A stretch of 64,000 nucleotides of DNA from Marinomonas profundimaris (GCF_000508165.1 NZ_AYOZ01000004.1:1-64000), one strand, 5' to 3'. Counted from the first letter of the stretch, positions 1 through 9,698 are shown. Notes: generated by a model from the letters alone, not told the origin. Numbers and translations: made by a program.

Positions 1-38
1 GGATGCTAAAGAGTGGATGCTAAAGAGTGAATGCTAAA
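1..38. repeat. 14-bp tandem repeat at window edge
   Basis: Two perfect copies of GGATGCTAAAGAGT (1-14, 15-28) are followed by a partial third copy (29-38, one change), ending at the stop codon of the HD-GYP-like gene. The array may continue to the left of the window. Its function is unknown. Confidence 0.85.
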
Positions 39-1580
39 TCATGAAATATGATTGATAAATTGCAACCCATAAGCCTGAGGGTCTACTTCACTCTCAATGA
101 CCACCTCCGTTCTCAGATTTGCAGATTTATTCAACTCGATATCAGACGACTCAATGAAAGCTTTATTCGTCACACTGTAAACTTGACGAACTAAAGAGGG
201 TTGAAAAGCCTTATTCAGTGTTAGAACAAAGCCTACACGTCCATTTGACAAAGACACACAAGAACCGACAGGCGTACTACCAATGCTTTTTAGAAAAACA
301 GACAGCAGTTGCTGATCAAAAGCCAATCCAGATTCTTTTAGCATCTGTTGATACGCTTTAATTGGCCCCATTGAAGGCTTATGAGGTTGCTCAGACGTCA
401 TCGCATCGTATGCATCAATAATTGCCGCTATTTTCCCATAAACTGAAATTTCCTGATCCTGCTTACCCGCTGGATAACCGGACCCATCAATTTTTTCATG
501 ATGATCTGATAACATCTGATAAACCGCTTTCGGAACCCCTTCACACTTATGCAAAATTTGCTCACCAAACTGAATATGCTTACGAAACAAATCAAACTCA
601 CTGGACGTCATCTTAGTGGTTTTCGTGACCATTGCCATCGGCAAGCGAAAACGACCTAAATCAAACAACAACGCACCAAGTGCAATAACGTCAACATAAC
701 CACTGGACAGCTTCATCGCTTTCGCAAAATGAATCCCAAGCACCGCCATTCCCATGGCATGCTGTTCTAAATAAGTAGACGCTTCTTTTATATGGCGTAT
801 TGCCATTAATGAAAAATTATTACGAGTATGAGACTCAACCAGTCGGCGACAAAACTTCATGAGCTCTAACAATTCAAGCTGCTCACCACGCTTAAAGCGT
901 TCTACCTGCGTAGACAGTAATGAATGCCCATCTTTAAACAGCTTAAGTGCAACGACTGTCTCATCATCAAATGAAGTAGGAATCAATTTGCTTTCTAAAG
1001 GGGCTTTTTTAACAGATTCAGTCTTTTTGTTTTGCTGCTCTGGCGCTTCCAAGCTACCTTTAGCCGCCTCGTTTTCGCCATTAGCCGATTTATCCATACG
1101 AGATTTATACGTTAGGATGTATTCTCTCGTTTGATCATTTAGCTCTTGCCTGAAATAACGAAAAAGACTCACACCTCGGCCATGCTTGCTGCGTAATTCT
1201 TTGGTGTTTAAATCCGGGTTTAGCTTTTTAAGGCTTCGTACCGATCTACCGCTCGCAATAGACAAACACAAAATCAGAAATCGTTCTTGTGCGTCATATA
1301 GCCTTTCTCTTCGACTATTGAGCAACTTATCGACATTGTAGTAGGGATCGTATGGGAGGAATTCTGAATCTAATATTTTTCGCAGCACATCAAAGGTAAC
1401 TTGTCGCATCGCAACGCCAACAATACGATCTTTTCGACCGTGCATTTTGATCAGGCTTTGAACACGTTTACTGCCAACCACTTGACTCTTAAGTTCTAAA
1501 ATATCGAGTATTTCTTCCATATCGAAATACCCGACATTGATATCAGCCCCAAAACAGGACTCTATTTTAAATGCCGACAT
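39..1580 (-). CDS. HD-GYP-like domain protein with degenerate HD dyad
   Basis: A 513-residue cytoplasmic protein. The C-terminal half (about 270-430) aligns with HD-GYP cyclic-di-GMP phosphodiesterases: HHE at 360-362, DGSGYP at 365-370 and IIDAYDAMTS at 387-396. The HD signature usually written LLHDIGK reads LLFDLGR at 304-310, so the metal-binding histidine is Phe and the Lys is Arg. Catalysis may be lost or altered while the GYP surface is kept. The N-terminal 200 residues are unrecognised and are joined by a charged, Lys/Glu-rich linker (160-200). The gene lies 22 nt downstream of flgL in the same direction, with AAGGT before the ATG, so it is probably co-transcribed with flgKL. A motility-linked c-di-GMP sensor or enzyme is inferred. 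Confidence 0.8.
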   Translation of the reverse strand: MSAFKIESCFGADINVGYFDMEEILDILELKSQVVGSKRVQSLIKMHGRKDRIVGVAMRQVTFDVLRKILDSEFLPYDPYYNVDKLLNSRRERLYDAQERFLILCLSIASGRSVRSLKKLNPDLNTKELRSKHGRGVSLFRYFRQELNDQTREYILTYKSRMDKSANGENEAAKGSLEAPEQQNKKTESVKKAPLESKLIPTSFDDETVVALKLFKDGHSLLSTQVERFKRGEQLELLELMKFCRRLVESHTRNNFSLMAIRHIKEASTYLEQHAMGMAVLGIHFAKAMKLSSGYVDVIALGALLFDLGRFRLPMAMVTKTTKMTSSEFDLFRKHIQFGEQILHKCEGVPKAVYQMLSDHHEKIDGSGYPAGKQDQEISVYGKIAAIIDAYDAMTSEQPHKPSMGPIKAYQQMLKESGLAFDQQLLSVFLKSIGSTPVGSCVSLSNGRVGFVLTLNKAFQPSLVRQVYSVTNKAFIESSDIELNKSANLRTEVVIESEVDPQAYGLQFINHIS

Positions 1581-1602
1581 CTTTTACCTTATACCTCAGA
1601 GC

Positions 1603-2913
1603 TTACATTTTATTAAAGAGAGACAGGTTACTCATGCGAGTAAACACTTTTTGTGAAGCACTCAATGCAGACTCTTTCATTGAAAGTTCTGTTGCCGCAG
1701 CCGCAATATCCAATCCACCGACTCGATCTTGAGCAATGGCATTCGACAATTGATTCGCGGAACTAAAATCCGATCTGTCACGAAGAATATTCAACCTTGC
1801 ACCCACTGAGGAACGCCCCTCACCGACCATACGCTGCGCATTATTAATGCTGGTTGTTGCGTCTAAAAAAGCGGCTTCTCGTTCATCATGACTGGCATTT
1901 TCGTTACTCAACACCGCCAAGGTATCATTAATTTCATTCAAAACGTTATCACGCCTTGGCTTATCCAAGGACACATCAATCGTTGAACCAGGCTCGCCTC
2001 TTACAAGAAAAGACATACCACCAAAAGAAATAGGCTTACCAGCCGTATAAGAACCAGCCGACACCTCTTCTCCAGCGCTATTAGTAATGCTGTAACCACC
2101 AGGAACACCATCAAATGCGCGCCTTCTTGTCTGATCCGCTCTTGTATCCGACCCAACGAAAGTCGCATCAAAAGACTCAGATGAGCTTCCATCCGATGTT
2201 ATGGGAAATGTCTTCAGATGATACACATTGGACGCTGGATTTTCAGGGTCATAGAAGCTGTCCATGAATTCATGGAAATCACCTTGATGCTGAACCGTCG
2301 CAGTAAGTGAAACATCACCGGTGAGTAATTCAGATGAAAAGGATCTGTTGGTCCAAATATCCTGAAAGAGTTTTTTACCGGAATCCGTAACCGGAATTTT
2401 CATATCTTCAGATATTTGAGCGTACTTTCGGCCTTCATTACCCGCCCACTGATAACGACCTTCGCTTGTCAAAACAAACGCCGGCGTTAAAGAATCTGTT
2501 CCCGCAAAAACATAACTGCCATCGGCGCTTCTTGAATTCATCAATTCAGCCATGGATTCGGTGATTAATGAGATCTCTTGCACTATGGCATCAATATCTT
2601 CTTGTGTATTAATGTCGTTTTGCGCCTGAATAAAAAGCGTTCGAACATCGTCCATCGAATCGTTTAAACTTTCTAGCGACACTTCCTGATATTCCAGATT
2701 ACTGGTTGCCATTTTGATCGAATCATCAAACAGTTTAAGTTGATGATTACTGCCTTCATAAATCAATATTTGACTTGCGCCAACAGGATTATCACTCGGT
2801 TTTACGATGTCCGTTTGTGCAGAAATTTTCTCCTGTACATTAAGGATCTTTTCATTCGCTTGACCAATCGCCCTGCTAGACTGACCGTAAATTAAATTAT
2901 TCGTCACTCGCAT
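1603..2913 (-). CDS. flgL: Flagellar hook-filament junction protein FlgL (HAP3)
   Basis: A 436-residue flagellin-related protein that joins the last hook-associated layer to the filament and is exported by the flagellar type III system. The N-terminus has the coiled-coil signature of the family (MRVTNN, then NEKILNVQEKIS and KPSDNPVGASQIL). The C-terminus ends in the matching helix (AAAATELSMKESALSASQKVF). It is longer than enterobacterial FlgL (about 317), the extra length lying in the variable middle. The start has GAGGTAAGC just upstream and lies 4 nt after the flgK stop, so the two are one transcript, read from the sigma28-like promoter before flgK. Confidence 0.96.
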   Translation of the reverse strand: MRVTNNLIYGQSSRAIGQANEKILNVQEKISAQTDIVKPSDNPVGASQILIYEGSNHQLKLFDDSIKMATSNLEYQEVSLESLNDSMDDVRTLFIQAQNDINTQEDIDAIVQEISLITESMAELMNSRSADGSYVFAGTDSLTPAFVLTSEGRYQWAGNEGRKYAQISEDMKIPVTDSGKKLFQDIWTNRSFSSELLTGDVSLTATVQHQGDFHEFMDSFYDPENPASNVYHLKTFPITSDGSSSESFDATFVGSDTRADQTRRRAFDGVPGGYSITNSAGEEVSAGSYTAGKPISFGGMSFLVRGEPGSTIDVSLDKPRRDNVLNEINDTLAVLSNENASHDEREAAFLDATTSINNAQRMVGEGRSSVGARLNILRDRSDFSSANQLSNAIAQDRVGGLDIAAAATELSMKESALSASQKVFTRMSNLSLFNKM

Positions 2914-2917
2914 AAGC

Positions 2918-4894
2918 TTACCTCATAATCCCAAGCAGGGTTTCAAACGTCGTACGAGCAGCGGTTACCACTTGAGCGGAAGCTGAGTAAGATTGTTGGT
3001 ATCGCAAAAGATTCACCGCTTCTTCATCAAGACTCACTGCCGACAACCTGTCGCGACGAGCCACACTGTCATTCATTACGACTTCACTCGACTTAGCATG
3101 GCCTGCAATTTCGGCGGTTTTACTGCCCACATAAGAGATAAAGCCCGCAAACGCTTTCGATAGACTAGACTTACCAGCCACTAATGATTGATTCTGAAGA
3201 TCAACCAAAGCCAAACCGTTAAAGTTATCGGCAGGGCCAATATCCTCTGTTCCCATAGTAAATTCATCGCCCAGTTTTGGCATAGAAGACACAGACACAT
3301 CAAAGCCTGCGTTATCCGCTAGTCCCGCCTGCTCAAGTAAATTCGTATAATGCTGAACACCTGTCACGCTCGCAATCTCAATTCCAGTCGCATCTTGAAC
3401 CACATAAGAGCTTGGAGACGTAAAATAAATTTTATGCGGTGCGCTCGGGTAAAGTTCACCCGTTGACGAAAAAGCAGAGCGCTCTGGATGTGTATCCGTA
3501 ACCGATGAAATGGAGATTCTAGCGTCCGATAAATTACCTGAATTCGTACTGGCTCCAATGGGTGAACTCAACGCAAGCGCCTCCCCATTCTTAGCATGTA
3601 ATGTAAGGCTAGCTGCCGCACTTTCAGTCGGAGCAAAACGAAAAGCATCGTCATTGTCGATACTGTCCATATCGCTCAATCGAATGTCCATTCCCAACTC
3701 TTCAATTTTATAATAACCATCACTGTCTGATGTCATGTTCGATGGATCAAACACTGTTGACGGCCCAACGGAACGACCGTTTAAATCGTATTGTGTAATA
3801 GCAAATCGATTATCATCCGTTCGAGTCAGTTCATAAGAGTTTTTGGTGATTTTTGCGCCACCACCCTCAGACACCTTGATAGAAATATCAGACAATTTAT
3901 GGATGTTATCTTTACTTGAATACACATTCACCTTACCAAGGGCAAATATATCTTTACCAAACGCGCCATTGGCGTCTAGCCCCTTCGCATTTTGCGTATT
4001 CATCGCATCCGCAATAGAAATTGCGTGCTGACCAAGCGTTCTGTCTGCATCCACACTGAAATCCGAACGGAAGTCGACCAACCCACCAATACTTCCACCT
4101 AAACCATCTGTTTTCAAACCCACGTTATAACCACCAAAATCGACCACTAAATCGATTTTCTTAGGATCCAGAGGGTCCGCTAACACTTTTAATTCTGTTG
4201 GATTTTGATCCATAACCAAAGGCTGACCGTTCGCTAATTGAATCGTCATTAAGCCTTTATCATTAAACTGCGCTTTCACATCCAAATAGTTAGATAAGTC
4301 TTTTGCGAGCAGTTCTTGCTGATCTCGTAATTCATTGGAAGGTGAAATAGACAAACCTTCCTGACGTAATATCGCGCCGTTCAAGTCGGAGATTTTTGCG
4401 GTGATTGAGTTCAAATCGGTCAAAGACGCTGACAATTGTTCGTCTACTAAGCCTTCTTGACGCGTCACAATACCTGAAAGGGTTTTATACTGCTCAACCA
4501 AGTTATTCAAACTCGCGTGTGCCAACTGTCGTAAAGACGATGATGTTGGATCATTGTTCGCGGTTTGTAACGCGCCAAACGCGTCGTTTATATAACCAGT
4601 AAGAGAAACACTGTCTTCTGCAAGCAAGTTATCGGAAACGGACATCATAGAATGATAAGTATCGTAATAAGCAAACTCTGACGTATCTGTTCTTACTTGA
4701 GCACTAACGAAATTATCGACAAGGCGAGAGGTGTCACGAAGCACAACACCGCCAACAGGCGAGCTTGTGGTATCCGTTCTTTGGCGGCTATAGCCTTCTG
4801 TATCCACATTGGATGTATTTTGCCCAGTCGTATTAATACGAGCATTACTGGACTGAAGTCCAGACAAACCAATTGAATATAAATTTGAGCTCAT
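2918..4894 (-). CDS. flgK: Flagellar hook-associated protein 1 FlgK
   Basis: A 658-residue hook-associated protein that caps the hook and forms the first junction ring. The N-terminus has the rod/hook family motif (SGLQSSNARINTTGQNTSNV, residues 10-29) followed by EGYSRQR. The C-terminus has the matching amphipathic helix (DEEAVNLLRYQQSYSASAQV, then TFETLLGIMR). The ATG has GAGGTG seven bases upstream. It is the first gene of flgK-flgL-(HD-GYP-like) and has a sigma28-type promoter 52 nt before the start, as expected for a late flagellar gene. Confidence 0.97.
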   Translation of the reverse strand: MSSNLYSIGLSGLQSSNARINTTGQNTSNVDTEGYSRQRTDTTSSPVGGVVLRDTSRLVDNFVSAQVRTDTSEFAYYDTYHSMMSVSDNLLAEDSVSLTGYINDAFGALQTANNDPTSSSLRQLAHASLNNLVEQYKTLSGIVTRQEGLVDEQLSASLTDLNSITAKISDLNGAILRQEGLSISPSNELRDQQELLAKDLSNYLDVKAQFNDKGLMTIQLANGQPLVMDQNPTELKVLADPLDPKKIDLVVDFGGYNVGLKTDGLGGSIGGLVDFRSDFSVDADRTLGQHAISIADAMNTQNAKGLDANGAFGKDIFALGKVNVYSSKDNIHKLSDISIKVSEGGGAKITKNSYELTRTDDNRFAITQYDLNGRSVGPSTVFDPSNMTSDSDGYYKIEELGMDIRLSDMDSIDNDDAFRFAPTESAAASLTLHAKNGEALALSSPIGASTNSGNLSDARISISSVTDTHPERSAFSSTGELYPSAPHKIYFTSPSSYVVQDATGIEIASVTGVQHYTNLLEQAGLADNAGFDVSVSSMPKLGDEFTMGTEDIGPADNFNGLALVDLQNQSLVAGKSSLSKAFAGFISYVGSKTAEIAGHAKSSEVVMNDSVARRDRLSAVSLDEEAVNLLRYQQSYSASAQVVTAARTTFETLLGIMR

Positions 4895-4945
4895 AGCTCA
4901 CACCTCTAGCTGTTTTTACAAAAATAACCTTGGGTTATAGAATCC

Positions 4946-4972
4946 CTATCGGCTAGTAATGCAAGAACTTTA
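4946..4972 (-). promoter_or_regulatory. Sigma28 (FliA) promoter of flgKL
   Basis: On the minus strand the sequence reads TAAA-N15-GCCGATAG, a near-perfect match to the sigma28 consensus TAAA-N15-GCCGATAA with exact spacing. It lies between flgJ and flgK, 52 nt before the flgK ATG. This makes flgKL a class of genes turned on after hook completion. Confidence 0.85.
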
Positions 4973-5002
4973 CCAACGCGGCCATTCGTGTGAATTTTAT
5001 TA

Positions 5003-5977
5003 CTACAGGTGTTGAAACCACTCGCTTGAAAGGATGTTATCAATTTTTTCAGAGTACTTTGGATCTGTTGCGTATCCGCCTTTTTGTAAAGAAGCGGCAA
5101 ACATTGACGCGTCCTCTCCAGCATCGAGGGCATCTTTATACCGCTCACTTGAAGAGAGAAAATTTGCATAATCATCGAAGCTTTGAGAAAAAGAATCATA
5201 AGCACGAAATGCGGCTTTTTCACGCTTTGCCACACCATCACGAAACTCTAACGTGTTAACAACGGCGCGATCACCCTGCCAACGATTATCGGCTTTAATG
5301 CCAAACAAATTAAAGCTGGCGGCGCCATCTTCTTTGGCAATCGGATACTTCCCCCACCCTGTTTCCAAAGCGGCTTGAGCCAATATCGCTTTAGGGTTCA
5401 CTCCTAACTTATCGCCAGCCTGCTGAGCATGAGGCCAAAGGTTTTCGACAAACTCATCAGGGGATTCGAACACAACAGAAAGCGCTGAGGGAGCGGTCGC
5501 TACAACACTTTTTGGAGCCACTTGCGACTCTTGCTGAACAGACTGAATAAATTCTCTTGAGGCACGATGTGCCAGCGCTTGAATTCTAACCAAATCCTGT
5601 TTCGCAACTTGATTCAAAAAGTCGGTGTCGCCTCGCGCTTTCGCTTCAGGTGAACTAGTACGAGCTTGTTGCTGCGTTTGATATTGACGAATCAGCGCAT
5701 CAGATAACCCCAATCCACCTGACTTAGACAAGCCCTGAGACATTTGTGAATCCATCATTTCTTGATATTGCTTGGTTTGCGCACTGGAAAACAAACCACT
5801 ACCAATCGCTTCATTCGTACTGCGCATGTTTTTTAATAACATGTTAATAAAAATAGATTCGAACTGCTGAGCAACGTCTTTTAACGCAGCATCTGGATCT
5901 TGTTTTGCTTTGGTTTTTAACGCCGTTAATGTGGAAAAATCAGCAAAGAAATCTTGCTTTGGCGGTACTGAATTCAT
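5003..5977 (-). CDS. flgJ: Flagellar rod assembly protein / peptidoglycan hydrolase FlgJ
   Basis: A 324-residue dual-domain FlgJ. Residues about 25-105 are the rod-capping domain (DVAQQFESIFINMLLKNMRS). Residues 170-324 form a glucosaminidase-type muramidase that opens the peptidoglycan for the rod, with probable catalytic Glu205 in AALETGWGK and the family motif FNLFGIKAD at 222-230. The length matches the two-domain gammaproteobacterial form. It follows flgI by 2 nt and is the last gene of flgFGHIJ. The sigma28 promoter of flgK begins 30 nt after its stop. Confidence 0.96.
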   Translation of the reverse strand: MNSVPPKQDFFADFSTLTALKTKAKQDPDAALKDVAQQFESIFINMLLKNMRSTNEAIGSGLFSSAQTKQYQEMMDSQMSQGLSKSGGLGLSDALIRQYQTQQQARTSSPEAKARGDTDFLNQVAKQDLVRIQALAHRASREFIQSVQQESQVAPKSVVATAPSALSVVFESPDEFVENLWPHAQQAGDKLGVNPKAILAQAALETGWGKYPIAKEDGAASFNLFGIKADNRWQGDRAVVNTLEFRDGVAKREKAAFRAYDSFSQSFDDYANFLSSSERYKDALDAGEDASMFAASLQKGGYATDPKYSEKIDNILSSEWFQHL

Positions 5978-5979
5978 CG

Positions 5980-7068
5980 CTATATCACCACTAAGTCTGC
6001 ATTAATTGCACCGGCCTGCTTCAAACCTTCCAAGATAGCCATTACGTCACCTGGCGCCGCACCAACCTGATTAACCGCACGAACAATATCATTTAAAGAA
6101 GCACCTGGATCAAACACAAACATATGGCCACTATTTCGACTGATTTCAATGCCTTCACGAGGCGACACTATGGTCTCACCACCAGTGACCGTACCATCTT
6201 GACCAACAACTGGCGGCACTTCTTTTATCGTCACCGTCAAACTGCCATGCGTTATGGCCGCAGGAGAAACCTTCACATGCTGACCAATAATAATCGTTCC
6301 GGTTCGCGAGTTGACCACAATACGAGCTCGCTCTTCAGCCACTTCTACTTCTAAATTTTCAAGAATAGACAAAAAAGTCACGCGCTGACTTGGGTCTCGC
6401 GGCGCAGAAACACGAATTGAAGTGGCATCTAATGTGGTTGCCACACCAGGCCCCAATAAATTGTTTATTTTATCGGACACTTGTTTTGCGGTGGTGAAGT
6501 CAGGGCGATTAAGATTAAAGGTTAAGGTGTCGCCTGTATTAAAACTGCTCGGTACCGTACGCTCTACACTGGCACCATTTGGTATACGGCCAACCGTAGG
6601 AACATTACCGGATGTTCGAGAGCCGTCGGCACCGTTCGCCCCCAACCCACCAACAACCAAATTACCTTGGGCGATAGCATAAACCGCACCATCCGCCCCT
6701 TTTAACGTTGATAACAACAAGGTTCCGCCACGTAAAGCACTGGCATTCCCAATAGAAGATGCGGTGATATCAATTTTTTGACCGGGCTTAGAAAACGCGG
6801 GCAATGTGGCTGTCAGCGAAACTGCCGCCACATTCTTAGAGGTCGCACTCACGCCCGCAGGCAATGTCACACCAAATCGCGACAACATGCTTGAAAAACT
6901 TTGGTTCGTAAAAGGCGTACTATCGCCTGTTCCGTTTAATCCAATAACCAACCCATAGCCAAACAACTGGTTATCTCGAACGCCCTGAACACTAGCAATG
7001 TCTTTCAGACGTTCCGCCTGAACTGAAAAAGATAAAAAATATAAGACAATTAGCGCTATGTGCTTCAT
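5980..7068 (-). CDS. flgI: Flagellar P-ring protein FlgI
   Basis: A 362-residue periplasmic protein that builds the P ring around the rod in the peptidoglycan layer. A Sec signal peptide is visible ([18 protein letters not shown], then [15 protein letters not shown]). Family motifs include [14 protein letters not shown] and the C-terminal [19 protein letters not shown]. The ATG at 7068 is chosen over a longer reading frame (to 7098) because AGGTGA sits just upstream and the signal peptide starts there. It lies 48 nt after flgH and needs the FlgA chaperone, encoded at 15152. Confidence 0.96.
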   Translation of the reverse strand: MKHIALIVLYFLSFSVQAERLKDIASVQGVRDNQLFGYGLVIGLNGTGDSTPFTNQSFSSMLSRFGVTLPAGVSATSKNVAAVSLTATLPAFSKPGQKIDITASSIGNASALRGGTLLLSTLKGADGAVYAIAQGNLVVGGLGANGADGSRTSGNVPTVGRIPNGASVERTVPSSFNTGDTLTFNLNRPDFTTAKQVSDKINNLLGPGVATTLDATSIRVSAPRDPSQRVTFLSILENLEVEVAEERARIVVNSRTGTIIIGQHVKVSPAAITHGSLTVTIKEVPPVVGQDGTVTGGETIVSPREGIEISRNSGHMFVFDPGASLNDIVRAVNQVGAAPGDVMAILEGLKQAGAINADLVVI

Positions 7069-7116
7069 CACATCACCTATTAAAGTGGTTTTACCCACTT
7101 ATTCATTACGATCAAA

Positions 7117-7965
7117 TTAATAAGGCATATCACTCGTATTAAGCAAACGACTTACCCAACCTTGCTCACTTCCTGCCGCCACATCACCAGTACCAGAATA
7201 CGTAATTCTCGCGTCGGCGACCCGCTCAGACTCAACCGTGTTATCAGGTGAAATGTCTTGCTTGCGGACCACACCAGAAAAACGAATGTATTCATCACCC
7301 TGATTTAAACGCAACCATTTTTCCCCACGAACCGCCAACACCCCATTTGGATATACCTTAAAGACAGTGACGGAGATAGTACCATTTAAGCTGTTGTTTT
7401 GATTCGCCGATGCGTTCCCAGAAAAGTCAGTGCCTTGCTGCGGAACAGTGGTGTCCATCTTCAACTCTTGCCCTAATACGGTTGGGTTTTCAATGGTTGC
7501 AGAAGAGGATTTTGACACCGTCGCCGCATTGGCTTTTGTCGACGTTGTTGTCTCGTTTAGGTTGATTGTTAATATATCGCCAACCTTACTGGCTTTTTGA
7601 TCCCCAAAAAATACATCCCCCATACTGGTCTGATAAATGCCGCCCGTTGGTGCTTGGGAAGGGCTCATACCATTAGGGTATACTGGCGTATAAAAAGGGT
7701 CGTCAGACTGTATAGACTGGCCTATTTCAGGGCCACTCATTGGGTTATCAGGATCAGGCACAAACCCTTTACGTGGAACATCGGATGAAGCTTCTTCTGG
7801 TGGTATTTCTTCCCCTGTGACGGCATCAATCACCGCATCGGTTACCGCACCAGCCACACCAGCGGCAGCAGCATTCGCAACCGCTTGCTGATTAATATCC
7901 CAAGAAAGGCAACCAGACAAGCAAGCACTAAACAAAACCAAAAGCGCGCATTTAATCTTCATCAT
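7117..7965 (-). CDS. flgH: Flagellar L-ring lipoprotein FlgH
   Basis: An outer-membrane lipoprotein forming the L ring. From the ATG at 7965 it is 282 residues, with a lipoprotein signal and lipobox LSGC (Cys19). Family motifs are present: GDVFFGDQKASKVGDILTIN, TVFKVYPNGVLAVRGEKW and the C-terminal YSGTGDVA. A second ATG at 7962 is equally possible. A longer frame to 7998 starts with TTG inside flgG and is less likely. It is about 50 residues longer than enterobacterial FlgH, with a Pro/Asp-rich stretch after the lipobox. Confidence 0.94.
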   Translation of the reverse strand: MMKIKCALLVLFSACLSGCLSWDINQQAVANAAAAGVAGAVTDAVIDAVTGEEIPPEEASSDVPRKGFVPDPDNPMSGPEIGQSIQSDDPFYTPVYPNGMSPSQAPTGGIYQTSMGDVFFGDQKASKVGDILTINLNETTTSTKANAATVSKSSSATIENPTVLGQELKMDTTVPQQGTDFSGNASANQNNSLNGTISVTVFKVYPNGVLAVRGEKWLRLNQGDEYIRFSGVVRKQDISPDNTVESERVADARITYSGTGDVAAGSEQGWVSRLLNTSDMPY

Positions 7966-7978
7966 ATTCCACACGTTA

Positions 7979-8764
7979 TTATAACTGCTGTATTGCAAAG
8001 CTCATCATACCATCCGCGGCAGCAATGACCTTGGAGTTCATTTCATACGCTCTTTGAGTCGTAATCATATTAACCAGCTCTTCAATCGAATTCACGTTTG
8101 AGGCTTCTAACATGCCTTGTGCAATCGTCCCCAATGAATCGGTTCCTGGAACACCAACAAGTGGCGGGCCGCTCGCATTGGTCTCTGTAAAAATATTTTG
8201 ACCTGCCGCATTAAGACCTGTCGGGTTAATAAACCCTGCGATATTAATCGCACCAACTTCTTGTGCATCCGCTTCACCACTCATACGCACAGACACCACA
8301 CCATCTTCTGCAATCATAATTTCAATGGCATCAGGGTCTATTTGAATACCTGGCTCTACCACTAAGCCACCAGATGTCGAAATCTGCCCCTGACTATTAA
8401 GCTGAAGACTTCCATCACGTGTATAGGCAATGGTGCCATCAGGCTGCAGCACCTGCAAAAAACCCTTGCCTTGAATGGCAACATCAAGCTGCCTATCCGT
8501 CATATTGTAATCGCCGTTGGAAAAGTCTTTCTGCGTTGCTTCCACTTTTACACCAGTACCTAGCTGCAAACCTGACGGTAACTCTGCATTCTGAGCACTT
8601 AGCCCACCGGGCGCACGTACTGTTTTATACATTAGATCTTCAAATACCGCTCGATCTTTCTTAAACGCCGTTGTTGAAACGTTTGCCAAGTTATTGGCAA
8701 CCACGTTAAGTTGCTTATCCATCGCACTTAAACCGGTTTTACTGACCCACAATGCTGAATTCAT
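7979..8764 (-). CDS. flgG: Flagellar distal rod protein FlgG
   Basis: A 261-residue distal rod subunit, the usual length. It starts MNSALWVSKTGLSAMDKQLN and carries VVANNLANVSTTAFKKDRA. It ends in the conserved helix of rod proteins (NVNSIEELVNMITTQRAYEM). The ATG has AGAGG upstream. It sits between flgF (48 nt upstream) and flgH, whose start lies 14 nt after the flgG stop. Confidence 0.97.
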   Translation of the reverse strand: MNSALWVSKTGLSAMDKQLNVVANNLANVSTTAFKKDRAVFEDLMYKTVRAPGGLSAQNAELPSGLQLGTGVKVEATQKDFSNGDYNMTDRQLDVAIQGKGFLQVLQPDGTIAYTRDGSLQLNSQGQISTSGGLVVEPGIQIDPDAIEIMIAEDGVVSVRMSGEADAQEVGAINIAGFINPTGLNAAGQNIFTETNASGPPLVGVPGTDSLGTIAQGMLEASNVNSIEELVNMITTQRAYEMNSKVIAAADGMMSFAIQQL

Positions 8765-8812
8765 AAAAGCCTCTTATTCCAATTCTATTATTCGTTACTT
8801 ATTGACTAATTT

Positions 8813-9556
8813 TTAAGATGATCGCTGTAAAATTCGTGCCGAAGAGTCGGCATTATCTCGAATCGTATCCATCATTTTTACATTCATTTCAAAACGTCGA
8901 GAGAGGTTCATAATGTGCGTCATTTCTTCAACCGCATTCACATTGCTGCCTTCTATAAAACCGGCCGCCAACTGAACAGTTGGATCGATCTCAAACACCT
9001 GACCATCACGAGAGTGGATTAAGCCATCCTCCTCTTTTCGCAAATTCTGGGTATCTGGGTTCACTAGCTTAATCTGGTTTAATACGGCGACTTCATTCCC
9101 CGCGCCCCCTTGAGGAACAATAGAAATGGAACCGTCAGCGGTAATGTTAATACTGTCAAGGGGAGGCAAAAAAATGGGGCCTCCCACGCCAGCGACAGGC
9201 AACCCCCGGCCTGTTACCAATTGGCCAGCCGCATTAATTTGCAAGTCTCCTGCACGAGTGTAGGCTTCCTGCCCTGCCTCATCATAGACAGCGATAAAGC
9301 CTTTACCCGCAACGGCAACATCCAGATTTCGATCCGTTTGAATCATGTCACCTTGCGTATATCGTGTTGCTGGATTTTCGGTCATCGCATACACACGGCT
9401 AGGATAATGATCGCCATACACTTGCATCGAACGAGCTTGTTCGAAATCAGATCGAAAGCCCGTTGTACTGACGTTTGCCAAGTTGTTAGCGTGTATTGTT
9501 TGAGCATTCATGGTTTGAACACCACCACTCATTGCTAAATATAAGGCCTTATCCAC
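8813..9556 (-). CDS. flgF: Flagellar proximal rod protein FlgF
   Basis: A 247-residue proximal rod subunit with the family N-terminus (MDKALYLAMSGGVQTMNAQ, then HANNLANVSTTGFRSDFEQA) and the C-terminal helix NAVEEMTHIMNLSRRFEMNV. The start is GTG at 9556, with GGAGTG a suitable distance upstream. It is the first gene after the flgE terminator and has a partial sigma54-type box upstream, so it probably heads a flgFGHIJ unit separate from flgBCDE. Confidence 0.95.
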   Translation of the reverse strand: MDKALYLAMSGGVQTMNAQTIHANNLANVSTTGFRSDFEQARSMQVYGDHYPSRVYAMTENPATRYTQGDMIQTDRNLDVAVAGKGFIAVYDEAGQEAYTRAGDLQINAAGQLVTGRGLPVAGVGGPIFLPPLDSINITADGSISIVPQGGAGNEVAVLNQIKLVNPDTQNLRKEEDGLIHSRDGQVFEIDPTVQLAAGFIEGSNVNAVEEMTHIMNLSRRFEMNVKMMDTIRDNADSSARILQRSS

Positions 9557-9599
9557 TACAACACTCCTAGAAGAATTCTACGTTATTGAGTTAAGTAGT

Positions 9600-9615
9600 A
9601 TCAAAAATCGTACCA
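9600..9615 (-). promoter_or_regulatory. Possible sigma54 promoter of flgFGHIJ
   Basis: The minus strand reads TGGTACG-N4-TTGAT, matching the sigma54 pattern TGGCACG-N4-TTGCW in spacing and in the -24 GG. The -12 GC is GA, which is a serious deviation. The position, 44 nt before the flgF GTG and after the flgE terminator, is right for a flgF promoter. Confidence 0.45.
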
Positions 9616-9639
9616 ACTCGACAAAGCCAATAAAAAGAC

Positions 9640-9674
9640 AAAAAAAAGCCGAAACAGCAAAGCACTGTTCCGGC
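9640..9674 (-). terminator. Intrinsic terminator after flgE
   Basis: A 10-bp stem with one mismatch (9648-9657 with 9665-9674), a 7-nt loop, and a run of seven T on the minus strand. It lies 24 nt downstream of the flgE stop and separates flgBCDE from flgFGHIJ. Confidence 0.88.
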
Positions 9675-9698
9675 ATTAAATCTTCTCTCTCCAGAAAA

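Noticed and set aside
1..38. CRISPR-like array
   Set aside because: The repeats are contiguous with no spacers and no cas genes are present.
4990..5259. Plus-strand frame opposite flgJ and the flgK promoter
   Set aside because: It is a shadow of flgJ with no family similarity or ribosome site.
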